Positions 1 through 6,273 of a stretch of 7,060 nt of DNA are shown piece by piece. Each line of letters begins with the position of its first letter. Positions within the stretch are counted from its first letter, which is position 1. The DNA is from Phycisphaerales bacterium UBA1845 (GTDB lineage: Bacteria > Planctomycetota > Phycisphaerae > UBA1845), in contig DDIR01000139.1 in the NCBI GenBank assembly GCA_002338715.1, positions 49,591 to 56,650 of the forward strand, given 5' to 3'. The position numbers and the translations under genes were made by a program. Below the pieces are notes generated by a model that was not told the origin of the DNA, ran no database searches, and worked only from the letters and a program-made list of their open reading frames with translations.

Positions 1-1802
1 ATCCAGCCGCATCGGCGGCTGCCATCACGGTGGGAGCGCTGTTGGCTCCCGATTCCGCCCGCGATGTGCAGGGGTACAGCATCGATGGGCCGATTCCGAC
101 GGTGTTTACGTCACGCGGTGGTGAAACAGCCAAGCCGGACATTGCGACGCCGGGCTGGTCGACGTCGACGGTTCCGCGCTGGTCGATGCGGGGTGACTAT
201 TGGGCTGGGACCAGTATGGCCAGTCCTTATGCTTCCGGACTTTGCGCCCTGATGATCAGCCACACGCTCAATGCCGATCCGAAAGCCACGATTCGTTCGT
301 GCGACATCAAGCGGGCGCTGTGCGACTCTTGCCTGCCATTGAAGGATTCGACGGCGCTCGATTTCGGTTTTGGTTTGCCCAACGCGACGTATGCCGCGAA
401 GCAGTTGGCCGAGTTGGCCAAAACGGCGAAAGACGATCCCGTTATTGGATACGATGTTTCAACGCCTTGCCCCAGTGCGTATGAAGGAACATCGTCAGCC
501 GCTTATTGGCGCAGCACGTATTTTCCCAAAGACGAGCCGCAGGCCTTTACGATCAAACCGATCTTCGCGCCGGGCATCGACGGTTCGGCAAAGACGTCGT
601 TTACGCGCAAATTCACCTTGCGATCGGACAGCCCGTGGTGCCGGTTGCGTCAGGAATCTGTTTATCTGCGCAGCGTGCAGCCGACGACGGTGTTCGTCGA
701 TTATCTCGCGGATGAACTGACCGAACCGGGCGTTTATGTGGCGGCTGTCGATGCGCTTTGGGGCGAACAGGTGGCGTTCCGCATGCTCAACACGATCATT
801 GTGCCATACCGTGTCACTGCCGAGACAGACCACGCGCTTCACTTCGGCAATCAGACGGTGCACGGATGGACGACCGATCGGTACTTCGTTTCGGTTCCGC
901 CTGGTGCAAGTTCGATGGTTGTGGATCTGTCAGCCCCCAAGGGTGCGGCGTCCAAGGCGTCGATCGAGCGAATTTTTGATCCGAACGGTCACCAGAGTCG
1001 CAACCGCGGAAATCAACTGGACTCAACCGAAGGCAAGCGCGAGGTGTCGTGGACGGTGGACGACGGGTTGATGCCGGGCATCTGGGAACTGGACATCGTG
1101 TCTGACCGCCCCGACAAATCCTGGCCCTACGATTTGGATGTGCGTTTCTTCGGCTTGCACGCGTCAGAAAACCCGATCACGAAGTGGGCGTCTGGCACCA
1201 AGGGGACGGTCACGGTGACGAATGAGTTTGATACACCGTTGTTCGCGTCGGCCAGCGGGCAGATCGAGGGCTTTCGCAAGACGAGCGACGATAAGTTCAA
1301 GGGCCTGAAGGATGTTTTGACCTACGATATCGAACTGGGCGACGAGTTTGATGCGGTGCGGATTATCTTGGAAATGTCGCCAAAGGACTACGCGGAAACG
1401 ACGGATATCTCGGTGGCGGTCGAGGACTCGAAGGGGGCGAATCTTCTCGATGCGGGGTTCAGCGACAACCTGTACTCAGCCACCGTATCCAAACCAAAAT
1501 CGGGCGGTGATTTGAAGCTCAAGATCACCGGCGCGTTCGCTGTTTCCGACGATCAGCGCAAAACGCCGATCACGGTGAAGATCGATCACATGCTTGCGGA
1601 CCCCGTCGACTTGGAAGTAACCCGCGGCGATTCAACAAAGATCGACTTCGTTCCGCACGTGCCGATCGACGTGAAATATCAACTGGATGGTTCGCTGCCG
1701 AAAGCGCCGAAAGGTGCGCATCCTGTTGGATACATTCACTTTGCGGAGCGAAACAGCAAGCAGTCGGCGCTGAAAATCGAAGTGGATATGGCCGACGAAT
1801 AA
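1..1802 (+). CDS. Tripeptidyl-peptidase II-like subtilisin family (S8) serine protease, 5'-truncated by window edge
   Basis: The frame is already open at the left edge (first full codon at base 3) and ends with TAA at 1800-1802, so about 600 C-terminal residues are visible. The GTG at base 30 is an internal Val codon, because typical subtilase sequence (PAAS...AITVGA) runs through it. The catalytic Ser is in GTSMASP (Ser codon AGT at 213-215). It is preceded by FTSRGG and KPDIATPG, the usual blocks around the oxyanion and substrate region. The catalytic Asp, His and Asn lie upstream and are not visible. The catalytic domain appears to end near DFGFGLPNA (about 360-390). What follows resembles the beta-sandwich region of tripeptidyl-peptidase II: FTLRSDSPW (about 615-640), then RYFVSVPPGASS (about 879-915), comparable to RHFIEVPEGA in animal TPP II. 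TPP II removes tripeptides from free N-termini of oligopeptides. The strong similarity around VGALLAPD and VPRWSMRG also favours TPP II over an ordinary secreted subtilisin. Localisation cannot be judged without the N-terminus. Exact substrate and oligomerisation are inference. Confidence 0.85.
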   Translation, partial: PAASAAAITVGALLAPDSARDVQGYSIDGPIPTVFTSRGGETAKPDIATPGWSTSTVPRWSMRGDYWAGTSMASPYASGLCALMISHTLNADPKATIRSCDIKRALCDSCLPLKDSTALDFGFGLPNATYAAKQLAELAKTAKDDPVIGYDVSTPCPSAYEGTSSAAYWRSTYFPKDEPQAFTIKPIFAPGIDGSAKTSFTRKFTLRSDSPWCRLRQESVYLRSVQPTTVFVDYLADELTEPGVYVAAVDALWGEQVAFRMLNTIIVPYRVTAETDHALHFGNQTVHGWTTDRYFVSVPPGASSMVVDLSAPKGAASKASIERIFDPNGHQSRNRGNQLDSTEGKREVSWTVDDGLMPGIWELDIVSDRPDKSWPYDLDVRFFGLHASENPITKWASGTKGTVTVTNEFDTPLFASASGQIEGFRKTSDDKFKGLKDVLTYDIELGDEFDAVRIILEMSPKDYAETTDISVAVEDSKGANLLDAGFSDNLYSATVSKPKSGGDLKLKITGAFAVSDDQRKTPITVKIDHMLADPVDLEVTRGDSTKIDFVPHVPIDVKYQLDGSLPKAPKGAHPVGYIHFAERNSKQSALKIEVDMADE

Positions 1803-1812
1803 GCCGCGCTTA
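1800..1812. repeat. Short inverted repeat spanning both convergent stop codons
   Basis: TAAGC-CGC-GCTTA is a perfect 5-bp inverted repeat with a 3-nt centre. Its arms contain the TAA stop of the protease gene (1800-1802) and the complementary-strand TAA stop of the GH13 gene (1810-1812). It could form a tiny hairpin in either transcript. It has no T-tract on either side and a very short stem, so I do not call it an intrinsic terminator. It may be chance, since two facing TAA codons are symmetric by themselves. Confidence 0.4.
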
Positions 1813-3873
1813 ATCGGATCGGGTGCGTTTGGTTGACGTGCCTTTCAGGTGGATGACAGCGCATTCACCCGGTGCGAGTTTCGCGGTGATCGTCGATCGT
1901 TTCATCGTGATCGTTGGCGGTTTCGGGGCGAGGTGCATGAGCAGTTCGCAGGGCGTGCGCAGCGTGCCGAGTCCTGAAAGCTCCGTGCGAAGGGATCGTT
2001 TGTAGTCAAGGTTGGCGATGACGAGCAGCGCTGCGCCGGTCGAATTGAGCCTGTATCCAAGGGCCAAAATGCTTTTTGCATGGCCCTTGATGACGGGTTT
2101 GATCCTGGCTTTGGGGTCGATCAGCGCTTTGATGTAGCGCTCGCGAATACCTGTAGCCGCCGCGATCGTGTCGCACATTTCGTCAGCGCCTTGATTGGTC
2201 CAGTGCTGGATGGCTTTGTCGAAGAACGCGAGCTTGCCGTAGTATGGGTCGCTCTTGGGCAGGGCGAATTGATCTTTCGGTTTCGCGTCGAGCCCGAGGT
2301 TGTGCGGCTGACGTTCGTAGATTTCCGCGCCGCTGTTGATCATGGGGACGCTGTTGGGCAGCAGGCAGTTTATGACGGCCATCTGTCTGGCGTACTTGCG
2401 CTTGCCTTGGCGTGTTGCTGCGCGCGGCGTGTCGGGTGACTCAGCCGACGCGAACACTGGAATTTTCAGCGGCGCGATTTTCTCGACCATTTCGTGTAAC
2501 CGACCTTCGTGCGCCCGCGGCTCCATCCACCAACTGGGCCCGATCATCAGGTTGTAACCCGTCTCTTTCGCCTTGGCATGGTTGTCGGTGCCGAGGTCTT
2601 CGGCGATGAAGCAGAAGTCCGGATCGCGCTCGCGCGGTTTCTTGAGGATGCGGGCTTCGAGTTCGCGCGGCAGGGCGTGGGCCATGTCGATGCGGGCGCC
2701 GTCGATGCCGAATTTCTGATAGAACGGAATGATGTTGGCCAGCTTGTTCCAGAGGGTGCGATGCGGTTTTTTCCCTTGAAATATGCTGGATTTGGCGACG
2801 TCAAAGTGCGTGTAGGGCGGTTGATTTTTGGGGTCGCGCAGGAACTTCGCCGACTCGGTTGGGTGATCGGCATAAAGGCGCAGGTAGGTGACGTCGGACC
2901 ATGCCGGCTGGGGGTCGTTGATCACATCGGTGTGTCCTGGGGTGGTGGTGACGCCAAACGTCTTGGCGATGCGCTTGATGACATCGGGACGCGGGCGGGA
3001 TTTTTCCTCTGCGACGAAACGCCGCCACTTTTCGGGATGCGTTTTGCTCGGATCAAAGCGGAACTTTTTCAGATGGCGGTTGACGGCTGGCGTGTTGTAA
3101 ATGTCGCCGAGCGTTTCAGGGCTTGGGTTTTGGTATTTGACGCCGTCGATGTACGGCGCGGCAAACCGTTTGTCGAAGCGGTGGTCGATCCAATAGAACC
3201 ACTCGGGGTGATCGAGCACCCACACGTGGTCGCGGGCGACGGTGCGCGGGGCGAAGTCGATCAACACGCGAATTCCCAGGCGGTGGGCGCAATCAACGAG
3301 AAGGTGAAATTGCGCGTTGATGTCGCCGACGAGCGGTCCGAGCGTGTCGTCATCTTGCGATGGATCCAGTTGCAGAAACGCCTGCGTCGCATAAGGGCAG
3401 CCGAGTTCGCCCTTGCGGTAGGCGGTGCTGGCTTTGCAGACGGGCAAGAGGTACAGGGCGTCGGCGCCGAGACGTTTGATGTGCGGTAGCAGCAGGATCG
3501 TTTTGCAGAATGACCCCATGTCATGAAACGGGCGCGCACCGAGTTGGTTGTCGCCGTCATGGTCCCACGCGGTGGCCGCTCGGATCAGCATGCCGTACGC
3601 GATGGATGTTTTGATCCAGTCTCCCCCCCGCTGCGCACGCTGAATCTTGCGATGTTGAATTTGCGACAGGCTTTTGCCGCGAATGCGATTGGGCAATTGC
3701 GATTGACCGTTGATCCAATCGAGGACGGCTGCGAAGTATCGCCTGGGTTCGACGGTGCATTCGCGCCCGACAGCCGCGGTTGGCCCATCGTATCCCCAGC
3801 AATTCCAAAGCTCGGGTATGCGATACGAAAGCCCGCCAGCCTCCTTGCGGCGTGGGTTGGATCGTTTGTTCAT
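1810..3873 (-). CDS. mmtA: GH13 maltosyltransferase (Thermotoga MTase-like alpha-1,4-glucan transferase)
   Basis: This 687-residue protein has no signal peptide, so it is probably cytoplasmic. Collinear matches to Thermotoga maritima maltosyltransferase (about 640 aa, compared from memory) run the whole length: LGADALYLLPV (135-145), region I LIDFAPRTVARDH (204-216), HPEWFYWID (222-230), NDPQPAWSDVTYLRLYADHP (319-338), region II GIDGARID with nucleophile Asp396, region III FIAEDLG with acid/base Glu425, region IV SAESPDTPRAATR with Asp481, and LPNSVPMINSGAEI (505-518). That enzyme transfers maltosyl units between alpha-1,4-glucans, so the likely role is glycogen or maltodextrin remodelling. 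Pro480 replaces the usual region IV His, as in MTase and GlgE-type enzymes, which argues against a plain alpha-amylase. A small C-terminal beta domain follows about residue 595. The ATG at 3873 is the only sensible start: no in-frame ATG, GTG or TTG follows soon, and the IPELW block at residues 19-23 matches the family N-terminus. It has no good Shine-Dalgarno (only GCGGAAA about 10 nt upstream). It lies 32 nt after the lipoprotein hydrolase, suggesting cotranscription or coupling. Another GH13 transferase specificity is possible. Confidence 0.88.
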   Translation of the reverse strand: MNKRSNPRRKEAGGLSYRIPELWNCWGYDGPTAAVGRECTVEPRRYFAAVLDWINGQSQLPNRIRGKSLSQIQHRKIQRAQRGGDWIKTSIAYGMLIRAATAWDHDGDNQLGARPFHDMGSFCKTILLLPHIKRLGADALYLLPVCKASTAYRKGELGCPYATQAFLQLDPSQDDDTLGPLVGDINAQFHLLVDCAHRLGIRVLIDFAPRTVARDHVWVLDHPEWFYWIDHRFDKRFAAPYIDGVKYQNPSPETLGDIYNTPAVNRHLKKFRFDPSKTHPEKWRRFVAEEKSRPRPDVIKRIAKTFGVTTTPGHTDVINDPQPAWSDVTYLRLYADHPTESAKFLRDPKNQPPYTHFDVAKSSIFQGKKPHRTLWNKLANIIPFYQKFGIDGARIDMAHALPRELEARILKKPRERDPDFCFIAEDLGTDNHAKAKETGYNLMIGPSWWMEPRAHEGRLHEMVEKIAPLKIPVFASAESPDTPRAATRQGKRKYARQMAVINCLLPNSVPMINSGAEIYERQPHNLGLDAKPKDQFALPKSDPYYGKLAFFDKAIQHWTNQGADEMCDTIAAATGIRERYIKALIDPKARIKPVIKGHAKSILALGYRLNSTGAALLVIANLDYKRSLRTELSGLGTLRTPCELLMHLAPKPPTITMKRSTITAKLAPGECAVIHLKGTSTKRTRSD

Positions 3874-3905
3874 GGTGCGCGATTTCCGCTCGGATTTCGT
3901 CCGTG

Positions 3906-4682
3906 TCAGTTGCCTTTGGGATTGTGGACGGCATCGCGGACAAACGCGGTGATCTTGGCTTCGATTCCGTCGATTTTGCCGAACATGTTGGTGCCGTGGA
4001 CCCTGCCGCTGCCGACGATTTCACCGGTGGCGTTGTCGGCTGCCTTGGCCAGCGCGTCCGTGGCTTCGCGTTCATCCTCGGTGGCGAGCAGGAGGATGGG
4101 GCGATCGCCGGTTTTAAGGATTTGTTCTGCCGAGTCGACGCCGAGATAGTTCGTGCCGGGCGTCATGCAGACGATGGCATCGACGGAAGGTTCGCGGGCC
4201 ATCGTGTCGATCGAGACGCTGCACCCGACGCTGGCGCCGATCAAAACGAGTCGCTCTTGATCGACGTTGGGTTGGGTGCGTACCCATTTGATCGCCGCTT
4301 GCGCGTCCTTGTGCATGTCGTTGAAGAGTTTCGGGTCGCGTTCTTGGACGCGGTCGGCCAACTTCATGTCGGCTGGCTCGATGCTTTCACCATGACCGCG
4401 CAGATCGATTGCGAGCACCGCGAAGCCAGCTTCGTGCAGCGGTTTGATTAAGGGCGTCCAGGTGGATCGATCATGGTTGTACATGTGCAGCAGGATCGCC
4501 GCGGGTGAAATCGCCCGACCGGTGGGTGGAAAGTAGTCGCCGACAATGGTCACACCGTCATCGGTTTTGAATTCCGCTTTTGATTTCTGCAGATCGTCGG
4601 GCGCTTCTGCTTGCGATTGAATCGCGCAGGATGAAAGGGTGATGAATCCCAGCAGGCCCAGGGTTGTCATGCGCCGTGTCAT
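3906..4682 (-). CDS. Lipoprotein alpha/beta hydrolase (serine esterase/dienelactone hydrolase-like)
   Basis: I place the start at the ATG at 4682 (258 aa) rather than at an upstream in-frame start at 4853. A strong Shine-Dalgarno GGAGG sits 6 nt before this ATG, and the protein then opens directly with a lipoprotein signal: MTRR, a hydrophobic stretch, and lipobox LSSC with Cys19 as the lipidated residue. The fold is that of an alpha/beta hydrolase: LLHMYNHDR (about 63-71) as the oxyanion strand/loop, AIDLRGHGES (about 91-100), nucleophile elbow GASVG with Ser151, an acidic strand end LLATEDE (about 198-204) with Asp203 or Glu202 as the acid candidate, and GRVHG with His229 as the general base. 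It would be anchored at the outer face of the inner membrane or in the outer membrane and would hydrolyse an ester or similar bond; the substrate is unknown. It is the first gene of a probable two-gene operon with the maltosyltransferase. The prolipoprotein call is firm, while the subfamily within alpha/beta hydrolases is not. Confidence 0.87.
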   Translation of the reverse strand: MTRRMTTLGLLGFITLSSCAIQSQAEAPDDLQKSKAEFKTDDGVTIVGDYFPPTGRAISPAAILLHMYNHDRSTWTPLIKPLHEAGFAVLAIDLRGHGESIEPADMKLADRVQERDPKLFNDMHKDAQAAIKWVRTQPNVDQERLVLIGASVGCSVSIDTMAREPSVDAIVCMTPGTNYLGVDSAEQILKTGDRPILLLATEDEREATDALAKAADNATGEIVGSGRVHGTNMFGKIDGIEAKITAFVRDAVHNPKGN

Positions 4683-4688
4683 GTTGCA

Positions 4689-4693
4689 CCTCC
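4689..4693 (-). promoter_or_regulatory. Shine-Dalgarno site of the lipoprotein hydrolase
   Basis: On the minus strand the sequence reads CGGAGGTGCAAC followed by ATG at 4682. The GGAGG core is 6 nt from the start codon. This decides the start in favour of 4682 over the longer in-frame reading from 4853, whose first 57 residues show no signal peptide or other recognisable feature. Confidence 0.8.
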
Positions 4694-4730
4694 GTTTTTC
4701 GTGACCGGTTTCGGTAGGTCTGTCCTGCGT

Positions 4731-4736
4731 ATGATA
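4731..4736 (-). promoter_or_regulatory. Candidate -10 element for the hydrolase/maltosyltransferase operon
   Basis: The minus strand reads TATCAT (5 of 6 to TATAAT), 48 nt upstream of the ATG at 4682 and so giving a short 5' leader. No good -35 hexamer is present at 16-18 nt spacing (only TTAGTC or TAGTCG). The assignment rests on the -10 and its position alone. Confidence 0.35.
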
Positions 4737-4803
4737 GCCGCAAGGTTGATCGCCGACTAATCGCAATTGAACGCCGGTCGATGCCGATGTTGTCGTGAAT
4801 TTT

Positions 4804-4832
4804 TTGCGGAATAAGCGCCGATGCCATACGAT
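4804..4832 (+). promoter_or_regulatory. Candidate sigma70-type promoter for the unknown lipoprotein gene
   Basis: TTGCGG (4804-4809) and TACGAT (4827-4832) are separated by 17 nt, with 3 of 6 and 4 of 6 consensus matches. It lies about 60 nt upstream of the ATG at 4895, within the divergent intergenic region. A second weak option closer to the gene is TTGTGA (4844-4849 region) with TAAATT (4865-4870 region), but its spacing is short at about 15 nt. Confidence 0.25.
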
Positions 4833-4875
4833 CGGCCCTATCTTTGTGATCAAGAAAACCCAGTTAAATTCATCC

Positions 4876-4885
4876 AGGGAAGGTG
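4876..4885 (+). promoter_or_regulatory. Ribosome binding site of the unknown lipoprotein gene
   Basis: AGGGAAGGTG is purine-rich, and AAGGTG ends 9 nt before the ATG at 4895. A GTG at 4883 is in frame but falls inside this site, so the ATG at 4895 is the better start. Confidence 0.55.
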
Positions 4886-4894
4886 TTGGTTGTC

Positions 4895-6139
4895 ATGAAA
4901 GTAGCGTGTCCGGCTCGTCTGTGCGGAATTCTGATCGTGCTTGGTGTGTTGTTACCGGGATGTCAGTTTGGCCCCAATGCTCTGAGGGTTGGACAGTCGG
5001 AGTACAGTGATGCGCTGAGGGTGGCGACCTCGGAGCAGATGCTGGTGAACCTGGTGCGGCTTCGGTATCGCGACTTGCCGGTGTTTCTGGGTGTGACAAG
5101 CATCGCCACGCAGTTTCAATACGATCAAGGGGCGGAAGCCGTCGGAACGCTGAATGAAAACGTCGGCAGCGATGCGCTCAACCCGAACGTGCTTCAGTTG
5201 AAGGGGCAGTTGGGGTATTCAGAGAAGCCGACGATCACCTATTCGCTTCTTGGCGGCGAGGCGTTTTTGCGGCGGATGTTGATGCCGATTTCGGTTGAGA
5301 ATATTTCGTTGTTGGCCGAGTCGGGTTGGCGATCGGATCGCGTGCTGCGATTGACGGTGGAAGCGCTCAATGGCCTGCCCAATGCGCCGACGGCTTCGGG
5401 TCCAACACCGGGTGGCGCTCCCGACTACAAGTCGTTCGCCGAGGTGATGGCGCTGATCAAGGACATGCGCGCGTCCGGAGCGATGAACATCACGTATATT
5501 CCCCGCCGTCGGCAGATTTCGTTTGAATTGCCGCGCGACAAAGTGTCGAGCGGTGATCTCATTTCTGCGGCTAAGTCCGGCGTTGGGTTTGCTGCGGCAG
5601 ATGATAAGGATAGTGTCAGCCTCGTGGCATCGCACCGCGTGTTGGTGATGCGGCTGACCCAATCGCCGGCGAGTCAAAGCGCCGAGACTCGGTTTCGTGA
5701 ATTGCTTTCGCTTGAACAGAATCGCGGCGAGTTCGATATTGTCGATGAAGTGGAGTTAGCCGACGCCCGCAGCGCGAACGCGGCGCGGGACAAAATCGGA
5801 CTGGACACGCGGTCGCTGATGGGCGTGCTCTACTTCCTGTCGCAAAGCGTGGATGTACCCAAGGAGCACATTGAGGACGGGCTCGCGACGCAGACGCGAC
5901 TCCCTGATGGAACGCCGTTTGATTGGTCCGAGGTGCTGGACAATCTGTTTCACGTCCACACCAGCCGGACCAAGCCGCGGGGGGCGGCTGTCGCGGTGAG
6001 GCATCGCGGACGGTGGTTCTATATCCGGGATGACGACGAGGATTCGAAGTCGACGTTTTCGCTTTTGGGGCAGCTATTTATGCTTCAAACGGGCGAGGTG
6101 AATCGCACCGACCCGGTTCTGACCTTGCCGGTTGGGTAG
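4895..6139 (+). CDS. Conserved hypothetical lipoprotein (function unknown)
   Basis: This gene encodes 414 residues from the ATG at 4895. The N-terminus is a lipoprotein signal: basic and short n-region, hydrophobic GILIVLGVLL (11-20), and lipobox LPGC with Cys23 lipidated, so the protein is membrane-anchored and outside the cytoplasm. I do not recognise a characterised family. Blocks that look conserved in uncharacterised bacterial lipoproteins are SEQMLVNLVRLRYRDLPVFL (46-65), a central LLGGEAFLRRML segment (118-129), DTRSLMGVLYFLSQSV (304-319), and a C-terminal GRWFYIRDDDEDSKSTF (372-388) followed by LGQLFMLQTGEV and a closing PVLTLPVG. A Pro/Gly/Ala-rich stretch (about 161-177) is a probable flexible linker between N- and C-terminal halves. 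It is transcribed divergently from the lipoprotein hydrolase and lies 134 nt upstream of the Clp-N gene, so neither neighbour fixes a role. No enzyme motif is evident; a structural or envelope-assembly role is only a guess. Confidence 0.88.
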   Translation: MKVACPARLCGILIVLGVLLPGCQFGPNALRVGQSEYSDALRVATSEQMLVNLVRLRYRDLPVFLGVTSIATQFQYDQGAEAVGTLNENVGSDALNPNVLQLKGQLGYSEKPTITYSLLGGEAFLRRMLMPISVENISLLAESGWRSDRVLRLTVEALNGLPNAPTASGPTPGGAPDYKSFAEVMALIKDMRASGAMNITYIPRRRQISFELPRDKVSSGDLISAAKSGVGFAAADDKDSVSLVASHRVLVMRLTQSPASQSAETRFRELLSLEQNRGEFDIVDEVELADARSANAARDKIGLDTRSLMGVLYFLSQSVDVPKEHIEDGLATQTRLPDGTPFDWSEVLDNLFHVHTSRTKPRGAAVAVRHRGRWFYIRDDDEDSKSTFSLLGQLFMLQTGEVNRTDPVLTLPVG

Positions 6140-6165
6140 CTTTCGGGAAGGGTTAGCCGGGTCCA

Positions 6166-6193
6166 TTGCAGGTGTGAGTTAACACGCTAAACT
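6166..6193 (+). promoter_or_regulatory. Candidate promoter for the Clp-N gene, with a small inverted repeat in the spacer
   Basis: TTGCAG (6166-6171), a 16-nt spacer and TAAACT (6188-6193) give a weak sigma70-like match (3 of 6 and 4 of 6) about 80 nt upstream of the likely start. The spacer contains GTGT-N6-ACAC (6172-6185). I see no intrinsic terminator between the preceding gene (stop at 6139) and this one, so read-through is also possible. Confidence 0.25.
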
Positions 6194-6273
6194 GCCGAGT
6201 CGCAGCCGAATCAAGGGTATTTTGGTGGTCAAATTGCGGCTGGTATATGGATCCAAGAAAGCGAGAATCAGTC

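Noticed and set aside
1790..1830. Bidirectional intrinsic terminator between the convergent genes
   Set aside because: The only stem is 5 bp with a 3-nt loop, and no T-tract follows on either strand.
2509..3489. Long plus-strand open frame (326 codons) opposite the maltosyltransferase
   Set aside because: It is antisense to a gene with full-length family similarity. Its translation is rich in V, G, D, A and R with no recognisable domain, typical of a shadow frame in GC-rich DNA.
3837..3850. Strong AAGGAGG on the minus strand inside the start of the maltosyltransferase gene, hinting at a later start
   Set aside because: No in-frame ATG, GTG or TTG follows at a usable distance, and family-like sequence begins just after it, so it is coding sequence.
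3780..4451. Plus-strand open frame (223 codons) opposite the lipoprotein hydrolase
   Set aside because: It lies across the antisense of two supported genes and their junction, has no ribosome site or motif, and its composition fits a shadow frame.
4683..4853. 57-residue N-terminal extension of the lipoprotein hydrolase from an in-frame start at 4853
   Set aside because: The downstream ATG at 4682 has a strong GGAGG site 6 nt away and begins a proper lipoprotein signal peptide. The extension has no signal-peptide character and would occupy the divergent promoter region.
6140..6273. CIRCE (HrcA) operator upstream of the Clp-N gene
   Set aside because: Only the outer TTAGC/GCTAA pentamers are present. 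They are 28 nt apart instead of 17, and the inner ACTC/GAGT arms are missing.
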